Positions 1 to 6,744 of a stretch of 23,609 bases of DNA are shown piece after piece. Every line of letters begins with the position of its first letter. The first letter of the stretch is position 1. The stretch lies in contig JBJOGR010000032.1 of NCBI GenBank assembly GCA_046048135.1, forward strand, positions 1-23,609, in the 5' to 3' direction. The notes beneath the pieces are model-generated. The model was given only the letters and a program-made list of their open reading frames with translations. It was not told where the DNA came from and did no database searches. The position numbers and the translations under genes were made by a program. Source of the DNA: ATZT02 sp046048135 (GTDB taxonomy: Bacteria; Actinomycetota; Actinomycetes; S36-B12; UBA5976).

Positions 1-224
1 GAAGATTCCAAAATGAAATAGAAGTTGGAATGGTGGGAGTAAATGTTCCAATTCCAGTTCCAGTTGCCTATTACTCATTCGGTGGTTGGAAGAATTCATT
101 ATTTGGAGATTCACATGCGCATGGAACCGAAGGTGTTCATTTTTACACCAGAGGAAAAGTTGTAACTTCTAGATGGCTTGATCCAAGTCATGGTGGAATT
201 AATTTAGGATTCCCACAAAACTAA
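1..224 (+). CDS. mmsA: CoA-acylating methylmalonate-semialdehyde dehydrogenase, C-terminal fragment (5' end outside window)
   Basis: This is the last ~74 residues of an aldehyde dehydrogenase that oxidises methylmalonate semialdehyde (and malonate semialdehyde) to propionyl- or acetyl-CoA. The frame is open from base 3, and reading begins before the ATG at 30, which is an internal Met in the family motif GMVGVNVPIPVPVAYYSFGG. The tail has the family's SLFGD, EGVHFYTRGK and VTSRW blocks. The stop at 222-224 shares its last base with the ATG of the ureohydrolase (TAATG), which implies translational coupling. The catalytic Cys and the NAD site lie outside the window. In context it could take malonate semialdehyde from beta-alanine transamination or act in valine or inositol breakdown; the sequence does not decide. 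Confidence 0.9.
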   Translation, partial: RFQNEIEVGMVGVNVPIPVPVAYYSFGGWKNSLFGDSHAHGTEGVHFYTRGKVVTSRWLDPSHGGINLGFPQN

Positions 225-1234
225 TGCGTTACGGAGCAATGTTTGGACCAAATATAACTTTTCTTGGAATTCCTGAGTGTGATTATTCAGATTCAAAAAG
301 TTATCAAGATGCAGATGTTGTAATTATTGGTGCACCATTTGATGGAGGAACTTCTCATCGATCAGGAGCAAGATTAGGCCCTTCAGCAATAAGAGGCACA
401 GATTATTTGCCACATGATGGTTCCAGGCCACACTTAGCAACCAGAATGGATGCCTTAAAAGACATAGTTGTTAAAGACGCTGGCGATGTTGAAATGTTTT
501 CAGGAGATATTACAAAATCGTGTGATGCTTTAGAAAAAGTTGTTGAAAAAATTGCAAAAGATAAAAAAATTCCTTTAATTCTTGGTGGTGACCACACAGT
601 GACTTGGCCAAATGCAACAGGTGTTGCAAAAGCTATTGGTTGGGGAAAAATTGCTGTATTACATTTTGATGCTCATGCCGATACTGGTGACATTACTTTT
701 GGATCTCTTATTGGACATGGACAACCTATGAGACGATTAATTGAATCAGGAGCTGTTAAAGGTAATAAATTTTTTCAAATTGGCCTAAGAGGATATTGGC
801 CTCCAGAAGACGTATTGAAATGGATGGCACAGCAAGAAATGCGTTCCTATGAAATGAGTGAAATTGTCTCAAGAGGTTTTGATGTGGTCCTTGATGAAGT
901 AATTAAAGAATCGATAAAAGATGTTGAAGGAATTTTTTTAAGTGTAGATATAGATGTGGTAGATCCTGGTTCTGCTCCAGGAACTGGAACTCCAGAACCA
1001 GGGGGCTTAACCTCAAGACAGTTACTAGATGCTGTTAGAAAAATTTCAGTAGAACTTCCTGTAGTTGGAATGGATATTGTAGAAGTTGCCCCTGCCTATG
1101 ATCACGCAGAAATTACAGCATTACTTGCAAATCGCATAGTTTTAGAAGTGTTATCAGGAATAGCTTTAAGAAAAAAGCACTTGCAAACAGGGCAAGTGTT
1201 TAACTATTCTCAATCATTATTAAACGATAGATAG
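224..1234 (+). CDS. Agmatinase-family ureohydrolase (agmatinase or guanidinobutyrase type)
   Basis: This is a binuclear-manganese ureohydrolase of the arginase/agmatinase fold, releasing urea from a guanidino substrate. Metal ligands are visible: H124 in GGDHT, D149, H151 and D153 in DAHAD, and D242 and D244 in SVDIDVVDP. The SAPGTGTPEPGGL block (250-262) and E288 in MDIVEVAP are also typical. Length, 336 residues, is usual. The ATG at 224 is chosen because it overlaps the upstream stop and because MRYG...FGPNITFLGIP matches the usual start of the actinobacterial subgroup. Substrate is uncertain: agmatine, 4-guanidinobutyrate and guanidine enzymes share these motifs, and the substrate loop (GHGQPMRRLIESG, 164-176) does not settle it. 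The adjoining polyamine-binding lipoprotein and the gabT gene in the window favour a polyamine or GABA route. Confidence 0.85.
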   Translation: MRYGAMFGPNITFLGIPECDYSDSKSYQDADVVIIGAPFDGGTSHRSGARLGPSAIRGTDYLPHDGSRPHLATRMDALKDIVVKDAGDVEMFSGDITKSCDALEKVVEKIAKDKKIPLILGGDHTVTWPNATGVAKAIGWGKIAVLHFDAHADTGDITFGSLIGHGQPMRRLIESGAVKGNKFFQIGLRGYWPPEDVLKWMAQQEMRSYEMSEIVSRGFDVVLDEVIKESIKDVEGIFLSVDIDVVDPGSAPGTGTPEPGGLTSRQLLDAVRKISVELPVVGMDIVEVAPAYDHAEITALLANRIVLEVLSGIALRKKHLQTGQVFNYSQSLLNDR

Positions 1235-1242
1235 AAGGTTTC

Positions 1243-2409
1243 GTGCCAGAAGACGATCATCGGCGACCACAACTTGCTCGCAGGCGATTTCTAAAAAATT
1301 CCCTTTACTCATTAGGTGCTATACCTCTTGTCTCAACCTTAAACGCATGTTCAAATAATTCAACTAAAAATTCAGAATCAGAATTAAAAACTGTGAATTG
1401 GTCAAATTTCACTCTGTATATGCCAGTTGATGACAATGGCGCATTTCCATTAGTTGATTCATGTTCAGAAGAATTAAATATAAAAATTAGCTACACCGAA
1501 GATATTGACGATAATGCTGGGTTTTTTGCCAAAGTTAAACCTTTATTAGATAAAGGTGATCCTATAGGCAGAGATTTGATCGTGGTGACAGACGATTTTG
1601 TTTTACCTTGGATTAGAGGTGGATTTGTTGAAACATTTAATAAGCAAAACATGCCGAATGTGACAAATAACTTGATTAAAAGTTATCTAGGAGTTTCATA
1701 TGATCAAAATAGAGAATATGCAATTCCTTGGCAATCTGGTTTTACAGGAATTGGATTTAATAAAGCAAAAATTAAAGAATTACTTGGAGTAGAAACAATC
1801 ACTTCAATGGAACAATTTTTTGATCCAAGATTAAAAGGTCAAATATTAATGTCTTCTGAAATGGGAGATTCGATAGGTTTAGTAATGTCTTGGCTTGGTT
1901 TTGATCTTGATAACTTCACAGATGAAGAATTTGAGCAAGCATTAGATTTTATTTCTAATCAAGTTTCTAATGGTCAAATTCAACAGATTGTAGGAAATGA
2001 GTCAGCTTTATCTTTAGAAAATGGAGACGTTGCTGCAGTTGTTGGCTATGCCGGCGATTTGTGGCAACTAGGAGATGAGTTTGGTTTTGAAGTTCCTGAA
2101 TCGGGTGGATTAGTTTTTGCTGATAATTTGCTTATCCCTAAGGGTGCAGAAAACAAAGAATTAGCAGAAAAAGTTGTTGATTATTTCTACAATCCAGACA
2201 TTGCTGCAGAAGTGTCACAATACGTTGGTTATGTAAGTCCAGTAATTGGAGCGCAAGAGGCAGCAGCAAAATTAGATCCGGAATTGGCTGCAAATAAATG
2301 GGTGTTTCCAAGTGATGAGCAATTTGCCAAAACTAAATTTTTTATAATCACTGATGCTGAAAGAGACTCTAGATTGCGAGAGAAGTGGCAAAAAGTACTA
2401 GGTAATTAA
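1243..2409 (+). CDS. Tat-exported lipoprotein, spermidine/putrescine-type ABC substrate-binding protein (PotD-like)
   Basis: This is the extracellular solute-binding component of a polyamine-type ABC importer. The N-terminus carries a twin-arginine motif (RRRFLK, residues 13-18), a hydrophobic stretch and a lipobox LNAC with the lipidated Cys at 36, so a Tat-exported lipoprotein is predicted. Residues 46-388 match the PotD family, with IPWQSGFTGIGFN, a FADNLLIPKGAENKE segment and a YVGYVSPVIGA segment near the end. Start is GTG at 1243. An AGAAGG ribosome-binding site at 1233-1238 overlaps the upstream stop, so it is an operon with the ureohydrolase. No permease or ATPase gene adjoins it here; partners would have to be upstream of the window or elsewhere. 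The ligand (putrescine, spermidine or a guanidino compound) cannot be read from the sequence. Confidence 0.85.
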   Translation: MPEDDHRRPQLARRRFLKNSLYSLGAIPLVSTLNACSNNSTKNSESELKTVNWSNFTLYMPVDDNGAFPLVDSCSEELNIKISYTEDIDDNAGFFAKVKPLLDKGDPIGRDLIVVTDDFVLPWIRGGFVETFNKQNMPNVTNNLIKSYLGVSYDQNREYAIPWQSGFTGIGFNKAKIKELLGVETITSMEQFFDPRLKGQILMSSEMGDSIGLVMSWLGFDLDNFTDEEFEQALDFISNQVSNGQIQQIVGNESALSLENGDVAAVVGYAGDLWQLGDEFGFEVPESGGLVFADNLLIPKGAENKELAEKVVDYFYNPDIAAEVSQYVGYVSPVIGAQEAAAKLDPELAANKWVFPSDEQFAKTKFFIITDAERDSRLREKWQKVLGN

Positions 2410-2410
2410 G

Positions 2411-2419
2411 TTATCCACA
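2411..2419 (+). promoter_or_regulatory. Perfect DnaA-box sequence TTATCCACA
   Basis: TTATCCACA is an exact match to the classical bacterial DnaA box and starts two bases after the stop of the binding-protein gene. A 10-bp palindrome (TTGTTAACAA, 2428-2437) follows. It is a single site without a visible cluster, so this is not an origin. It could titrate DnaA or regulate dprA, or be chance in an AT-rich genome. Confidence 0.4.
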
Positions 2420-2430
2420 AAGCTGAGTTG

Positions 2431-2460
2431 TTAACAAAAATTTAAAAAGATCTCTAATAA
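2431..2460 (+). promoter_or_regulatory. Possible promoter of dprA
   Basis: TTAACA (2431-2436) and TAATAA (2455-2460) are spaced by 18 bases, a passable -35/-10 pair about 25 bases upstream of the GTG start of dprA. An alternative is a leaderless arrangement from TAACTT at 2475-2480, five bases before the GTG. AT-rich sequence makes such matches easy to find. Confidence 0.3.
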
Positions 2461-2485
2461 TTCTTTAAAAGTAATAACTTAAATT

Positions 2486-3358
2486 GTGCTTCATTTAAAG
2501 AACATTCAAGAAGAAAAAGATTTTTATTTAATACTTAGTTGGATAATTGATTCTTGTGATCTGGATATTTCAAAAAATGTTTCGAAATTTGGAATAGAAG
2601 AAACTCTCTTTTCCATAAAAAATCCTAAATATTTAAGGAGATTAAAAGATATTGAAAATATTAATCAATTAAAAGACACTTTAGAAGAAAACCAAATTAG
2701 CTACATTTCAAGAACTGACTCAAACTGGCCTGAAAAGTTAAAAGATTTAAAAAATATTGAGCCTTATGGTTTATTTATTAAAGGAAATTTTGATCACATT
2801 GTAAATAAATCAGTTGGGATAGTTGGTACTCGAAAATCAACTGTTGAAGGAAATATGATTTCAACTGAAATTGCATTTGATTTAGCAGAAAAAGGATTCA
2901 ATATTGTTTCTGGTGGAGCAATTGGAATTGATTTTGCAGCCCATCATGGTGCTCTTATTGCAAATGGAACAACAATTGTTATTCAAGCTGCCGGTTTAAA
3001 TAAATTGTACCCTTCGAAAAATATTGAAACTTTTAACAAAATACTTAAGACAGGACTTTTGATTTCAGAGTATCCTCCAAATCGAAATGCAAATAAAATT
3101 AATTTTTTGCACAGGAATAGATTAATTGCGGCACTTTCTATAGGCACACTGGTAATTGAAGCAGGCCAAATTTCAGGAGCTTTATCAACTGCAAGGTATG
3201 CCACAAAATTGAATAGATCGGTAATGGCTATTCCTGGATCAATTCTTTCTAAAACTTCAATCGGCACAAATGAGTTAATTCGAAGTAGGGAAGCAGAGTT
3301 GGTTGTAGATGCGGGGCAAATTGTTGAATTAATATCTCCAGTTGGCGTTGGTTTGTAA
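2486..3358 (+). CDS. dprA: DNA-processing protein DprA (Smf family), short form
   Basis: DprA binds incoming single-stranded DNA during natural transformation and loads RecA. The Rossmann-like core is complete: IVGTRKST (112-119), SGGAIGID (142-149), AAHHGAL (151-157), LLISEYPP (191-198), the HRNRLIAALS block (209-218), EAGQISGALSTA (225-236) and IPG (249-251). Residues 1-80 form a divergent helical N-terminal region. The protein ends about 15 residues after the core, so the C-terminal winged-helix domain of many DprA proteins is absent. Start is GTG at 2486 without an evident Shine-Dalgarno sequence. The usual upstream actinobacterial neighbours yraN and comM are missing; the catabolic block stands there instead. 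The position before xerC is the conserved one. Confidence 0.9.
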   Translation: MLHLKNIQEEKDFYLILSWIIDSCDLDISKNVSKFGIEETLFSIKNPKYLRRLKDIENINQLKDTLEENQISYISRTDSNWPEKLKDLKNIEPYGLFIKGNFDHIVNKSVGIVGTRKSTVEGNMISTEIAFDLAEKGFNIVSGGAIGIDFAAHHGALIANGTTIVIQAAGLNKLYPSKNIETFNKILKTGLLISEYPPNRNANKINFLHRNRLIAALSIGTLVIEAGQISGALSTARYATKLNRSVMAIPGSILSKTSIGTNELIRSREAELVVDAGQIVELISPVGVGL

Positions 3359-3390
3359 GTATTTAATTGTTTTTGTGCAAATATATATCT

Positions 3391-4308
3391 ATGACATATT
3401 CATGGTATTCAAAAACTTTAGAGGACTTTCTTGAATATCTAAAAATTGAAAAAAATAGAAGTGAAAATACGATTAGAAGTTATCAAACTGATCTAGAACT
3501 TTTATTGGAATTTGTAAACAATAAAGGTGTGTTAAGTTTTAATAAAATTTCTACAGAATTAATCAAAGAATGGATTATAAGTTTAAAGAAAAATCAAATT
3601 TCTAATACAACAATTTCTAGAAGGATAAGCAGTGTTAAAGTATTTTTTAACTATTTAATCAAGAATAATCTCATTGAAATAAATCCAACTTTAAAAGTTA
3701 TAGCACCAAAGTTAAATAAGGTTTTACCTAATATTCTTGGCCAAAAACAAGCTGAACAATTGCTTGATCAGGCAGCAATTTATGAAATAGAGGAAGAATC
3801 GATAGATATCAGAATTAGAGATTATGCAATTTTGGAAGTTTTATATTCAACAGGAATTAGAGTCAGTGAATTAGTTGGCTTAAATATTCACGATGTAAAT
3901 TTCAACAATTTAACTTTAAAAGTATTAGGTAAAGGCAGAAAAGAACGAGTTGTGCCTTTTGGCATTCCTGCCCGAGAAGCTTTAGATAAATATTTGAATG
4001 AAGCTCGAAATAAGTTTAACGATAAAAACTCTTTGGCTTTATTTTTAGGTCAACGTGGAAGCAGGTTAAATGTAAGACAAGTTCGAAGAATTTTAAATAA
4101 AGCTATGTCTCAAATTGAAAACGGTAAAGAAATATCGCCACACGATCTTCGCCACAGTGCAGCAACTCATATGTTAGAAGCTGGAGCAGATTTAAGAATT
4201 GTGCAGGAACTGCTTGGACATTCTTCACTTGCAACAACTCAGAAATATACCCATGTAACTATTGAACGTCTTCGAGAAGTTTTTGCAAATGCTCATCCTC
4301 GAGCTTAG
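3391..4308 (+). CDS. xerC: Tyrosine recombinase XerC
   Basis: This site-specific recombinase acts with XerD to resolve chromosome dimers at dif. Numbered from the ATG at 3391 (305 residues), the catalytic set is complete: R157 in STGIRVSEL, K181 in GKGRKERVVP, H251 and R254 in HDLRHSAATH, H277 in LLGHSSLATT and the nucleophile Y286 in QKYTHV. The N-terminal SAM-like DNA-binding domain covers about residues 5-95. The frame is open back to a TTG at 3367, but the family usually begins shortly before the FLEYLKIEKNRSENTIRSY region, so 3391 is preferred. It follows dprA by 32 bases, as in other actinobacteria. Its stop overlaps that of the convergent M23 gene by 4 bases. XerD would be the main alternative on sequence alone; synteny favours XerC. 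Confidence 0.88.
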   Translation: MTYSWYSKTLEDFLEYLKIEKNRSENTIRSYQTDLELLLEFVNNKGVLSFNKISTELIKEWIISLKKNQISNTTISRRISSVKVFFNYLIKNNLIEINPTLKVIAPKLNKVLPNILGQKQAEQLLDQAAIYEIEEESIDIRIRDYAILEVLYSTGIRVSELVGLNIHDVNFNNLTLKVLGKGRKERVVPFGIPAREALDKYLNEARNKFNDKNSLALFLGQRGSRLNVRQVRRILNKAMSQIENGKEISPHDLRHSAATHMLEAGADLRIVQELLGHSSLATTQKYTHVTIERLREVFANAHPRA

Positions 4309-4739
4309 GAATATATCGGTAGAAGAATTGGATATTTTTTAATCAAAATAAAGTTTGGTTTGAAATAAGTAGACCCCTCTTTCAAACCAAAATGTAAACA
4401 AGCTTTTGGATAACAATGAGAACCTTCGATTTGTAAATAACCAATTACTTCACCTCGCTTAACTTTTTGACCTAATTTGATAATTGGTTTAACAGGTTCG
4501 TAAGTAGTTCTAAATGAATTGTGTGTTACAGAAATAGTCCATCGATTATGAATAAATCCAGAATGTGAAATTATTCCATCTTCTGCTGCTAAAACTTCAG
4601 TATTTTCTGAAGCTAAAAAATCAATTCCTCGATGACCACTGGCATAAATATTTTCAGAAATATAGAAATCCCTGACATTTGCTGCTCCAGGTATGGGAGG
4701 AATTAGGTTGAGTGAAATTGTGAGAATGATTGAAATCAC
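4305..4739 (-). CDS. Secreted M23-family (LytM-like) peptidase with a Cys in the HxH motif
   Basis: This is a small LytM-fold protein, probably exported and acting on, or binding, peptidoglycan. A hydrophobic N-terminal stretch (residues 2-14) can serve as a signal peptide, although its positive n-region is weak. The zinc-ligand motif HRGID gives H36 and D40, and H73 lies in VTHNSFRTTYE, which resembles the canonical HxxxxTxY block. The final motif reads CLHFGL: H116 keeps the zinc ligand, but the first His of HxH is C114. I recall the rpsB-adjacent actinobacterial family having a similar Cys-Leu-His motif, so this may be family-wide and may affect catalysis. The start is GTG at 4739; no better start exists before the in-frame stop just upstream. 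An M23 gene between xerC and rpsB is the expected actinobacterial neighbour. Confidence 0.8.
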   Translation of the reverse strand: MISIILTISLNLIPPIPGAANVRDFYISENIYASGHRGIDFLASENTEVLAAEDGIISHSGFIHNRWTISVTHNSFRTTYEPVKPIIKLGQKVKRGEVIGYLQIEGSHCYPKACLHFGLKEGSTYFKPNFILIKKYPILLPIYS

Positions 4740-4856
4740 GTATCCATCATTTAATTTTTTTGATAATTTTGAAGGGTTTGGTTAAAATTTGTGGGTAATT
4801 TTGCATTGTTGATAAGGGATGACAGGGTACTAATAACAGAAAATTGTTCAATTAAG

Positions 4857-4862
4857 TAGTAT
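4857..4862 (+). promoter_or_regulatory. Candidate -10 element of the rpsB operon promoter
   Basis: TAGTAT fits the actinobacterial TANNNT -10 pattern. A start site seven bases after its last base would be 4869, the first base of the first leader hairpin, which makes the two assignments support each other. No convincing -35 was found at 16-18 bases upstream. Confidence 0.4.
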
Positions 4863-4868
4863 TTTTCC

Positions 4869-4989
4869 AGCACTTAAATTCTCACAAGAAAATAAGTGAC
4901 TTCGCACATCTGGTCTCTGGAAATTGCCAGACCTTTTGCGGGCACGGTCTACAGAAGTTTTGTAGCGCTTAACGCAACTGAGCAGATGT
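4869..4989 (+). promoter_or_regulatory. Structured 5' leader RNA of rpsB (candidate ribosomal-protein autoregulatory leader)
   Basis: Pairings read by eye. Hairpin A: CACTTA (4871-4876) with TAAGTG (4893-4898), a symmetric AA/AA internal loop, TTCT (4879-4882) with AGAA (4887-4890), loop CACA; AG (4869-4870) can add CT (4900-4901) over one bulged A. Outer stem B: ACATCTG (4906-4912) with CAGATGT (4983-4989). Inside B, hairpin C pairs GTC (4913-4915) with GAC (4930-4932) and TGG (4918-4920) with CCA (4927-4929). Stem D pairs TTGCG (4936-4940) with CGCAA (4973-4977) and encloses hairpin E, CTACA (4949-4953) with TGTAG (4961-4965). B, C and D make a three-way junction. This is far more pairing than the AT-rich flanks show. 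Autoregulation by uS2 is inferred from the position and from the E. coli rpsB leader (t44), which this does not obviously resemble. Confidence 0.55.
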
Positions 4990-5030
4990 CAGGTGAATTA
5001 CTCAAATTGATTAATTCAAACAACCAAAAG

Positions 5031-5047
5031 ACTTACTTTAAGTAAGT
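5031..5047 (+). repeat. 17-bp dyad immediately upstream of the rpsB ribosome-binding site
   Basis: ACTTACTT (5031-5038), one central T, then AAGTAAGT (5040-5047): perfect arms of 8 bp around a single base. As RNA it would form a six-pair hairpin with loop TTTAA directly before the Shine-Dalgarno sequence. It could be an operator at the DNA level or a modulator of ribosome access. It is not followed by a T-tract, so it is not a terminator. Confidence 0.55.
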
Positions 5048-5048
5048 A

Positions 5049-5057
5049 AAGGAAAGG
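5049..5057 (+). promoter_or_regulatory. Strong ribosome-binding site of rpsB
   Basis: AAGGAAAGG lies seven bases before the ATG at 5065. It is one of the clearest Shine-Dalgarno sequences in the window, where many starts have none, and it fixes the rpsB start. Confidence 0.75.
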
Positions 5058-5064
5058 CACGCAC

Positions 5065-5904
5065 ATGGCTGTAGTAACAATGCGCCAACTTCTAGAATCC
5101 GGAGTTCATTTCGGACATCAAACTCGACGTTGGAATCCAAAGATGAAGAGATTCATCTTGACTGAACGTAATGGAATTTATGTAATTGATTTAGAGCAAT
5201 CGCTAACTTTTATTGATAAAGCTTACGAATTCATTAAAGAAACAGTTGCCCGTGGCGGAACAATAATGTTTGTGGGCACGAAAAGACAAGCTCACGAAGC
5301 TATTCAACAACAAGCAAAAAGAGTAGGAATGCCATTTGTTACCCAACGTTGGTTAGGTGGCATGCTTACAAACTTTGGCACAATTCAAAAAAGAATCCAA
5401 AGATTAAAAGAATTAGAACAAATTAACTTCGATGACACAAGTTCTGGTTATACCAAAAAAGAACTTTTGATGATGAGAAGAGAAAAAGAAAAACTTGAAG
5501 CTGTTTTATCTGGTATTCGAGATATGACGAAAACTCCAAGTGTTCTCTGGGTAATTGACACTAAGAAAGAACAAATTGCAGTTGATGAAGCAAGAAAATT
5601 AGGAATTCCAGTTGTGGCAATTCTTGATACAAATTGTGATCCCGACGAAGTTGAATTCCCAATTCCAGGAAACGATGATGCAATAAGAGCAATCTCTCTT
5701 CTAACAAGAGTTGTTGCAGATGCTGTCGCCGAAGGCTTACAACAAAGACCAACGAAGAATGCTGGAGCAGCAGGAGTTATTGCTGAACCGTTGACTGATT
5801 GGGAAAAAGAATTATTGGCAGGAAATCAAGATGCTATTGCTGAAGCCGTAGCATCAACGACGCCTGAAAGTGCAACAGAAACCAAAACCGAAGAAGGAAA
5901 ATAA
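5065..5904 (+). CDS. rpsB: 30S ribosomal protein uS2
   Basis: uS2 joins the small subunit late, near the head-body hinge, and is needed for uS1 recruitment and initiation in bacteria that use uS1. The N-terminus (MRQLLESGVHFGHQTRRWNP, residues 6-25) is the family signature, followed by KMKRFI, RWLGGMLTNF and IPVVAILDTNCDP, then FPIPGNDDA. The length of 279 residues includes a 40-residue Glu/Ala-rich C-terminal extension, common in actinobacteria. The ATG is set by a strong ribosome-binding site. It is first in the rpsB-tsf-pyrH-frr-cdsA-rlmN run, six bases before tsf, and is preceded by the structured leader described separately. Confidence 0.98.
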   Translation: MAVVTMRQLLESGVHFGHQTRRWNPKMKRFILTERNGIYVIDLEQSLTFIDKAYEFIKETVARGGTIMFVGTKRQAHEAIQQQAKRVGMPFVTQRWLGGMLTNFGTIQKRIQRLKELEQINFDDTSSGYTKKELLMMRREKEKLEAVLSGIRDMTKTPSVLWVIDTKKEQIAVDEARKLGIPVVAILDTNCDPDEVEFPIPGNDDAIRAISLLTRVVADAVAEGLQQRPTKNAGAAGVIAEPLTDWEKELLAGNQDAIAEAVASTTPESATETKTEEGK

Positions 5905-5910
5905 AAATAA

Positions 5911-6744
5911 ATGGCTAATTATTCTGCAGATGATGTAAAAAAACTTCGCGAAAAAACCGGTTCAGGAATGATGGACTGTAAAAAAGCATTGGATGAAACA
6001 AATGGTGATTTTGATGCAGCTGTTGAATTACTGCGAGTAAAAGGCGCAAAAGATGTTGGTAAGCGTGAAGGAAGAACTGCATCTGCAGGAATAGTAGCTG
6101 GCGCTAAATCAGGAAATAGTGAAGGTGCGTTGGTTGAAGTTAATTGTGAAACTGACTTCGTCGCTAAGACAGATGATTTTGTTAAGTTAGGTGAAACTGT
6201 TGCAAATGTAATTCTTAGTCAAAAACCAAAAGATGTTGAATCACTTTTAGCATCTGATGCAAATGGTAAATCAATCAAACAATTACTCGATGAGGCTAAC
6301 GCTTTCATGGGTGAAAAAGTTGAAGTAAAAAGATTTGCTCAATTTTCAGGTGGCTATGTTTTTAATTACTTGCATAAACCAGATCCAGCACTTCCTGCTG
6401 GAGTTGGTGCAATAGTTCAACTTGATAAAGAAAATGAACAAGTTGCAAAAGACTTAGCACAACAAATTGCAGCTATGGCTCCTTTGTATCTGGCAAAAGA
6501 AGATGTTCCGCAAGATGTTATAGAAGCAGAAAAAAGAGTTGCTGAGCAAACTGCAAAAGAAGAAGGAAAGCCAGAGCAAGCAATTGCTAAAATTGTTGAA
6601 GGAAGGGTTAACTCTTACTTCAAAGATTTTTGTTTACTAGAACAAATGTGGGTAAGAGATAATAAAAAATCCATTAAGCAATTGATTGACGAAAATGGCA
6701 TTAAAGTTCAAAAGTTTGCAAGATTTAAAGTTGGCCAAGGCTAA
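5911..6744 (+). CDS. tsf: Translation elongation factor Ts
   Basis: EF-Ts exchanges GDP for GTP on EF-Tu. The N-terminal UBA-like domain (residues 4-50, KLREKTGSGMMDCKKALDET) and the core contact motif TDFVAKTDDF (81-90) are intact, and the dimerisation and C-terminal parts are complete at 277 residues. The start six bases after rpsB and the end flush against pyrH indicate one transcript. The spacer AAAATAA gives only a poor ribosome-binding site, so translation may depend on coupling with rpsB. Confidence 0.98.
   Translation: MANYSADDVKKLREKTGSGMMDCKKALDETNGDFDAAVELLRVKGAKDVGKREGRTASAGIVAGAKSGNSEGALVEVNCETDFVAKTDDFVKLGETVANVILSQKPKDVESLLASDANGKSIKQLLDEANAFMGEKVEVKRFAQFSGGYVFNYLHKPDPALPAGVGAIVQLDKENEQVAKDLAQQIAAMAPLYLAKEDVPQDVIEAEKRVAEQTAKEEGKPEQAIAKIVEGRVNSYFKDFCLLEQMWVRDNKKSIKQLIDENGIKVQKFARFKVGQG

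Larger units (their letters stand above)
4740..5064. other. 325-bp intergenic region: divergent spacer holding the rpsB promoter and structured leader
   Basis: This is the longest gene-free stretch. Its left part (4740-4856) is AT-rich, must hold any promoter of the reverse-strand M23 gene, and contains a weak -35/-10-like pair (TTGATA 4809-4814, TAATAA 4831-4836). The right part holds a -10-like TAGTAT, the structured RNA at 4869-4989, an unstructured AT-rich linker, a 17-bp dyad and a strong ribosome-binding site. No ORF of note is seen. Confidence 0.8.

Noticed and set aside
3367..3390. Earlier TTG start for xerC
   Set aside because: Eight extra residues are not part of the family and there is no supporting ribosome-binding site.
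4740..5064. Possible small gene or known riboswitch in the rpsB upstream region
   Set aside because: No ORF with a start and ribosome-binding site stands out, and the pairing pattern does not match a riboswitch I can recall.
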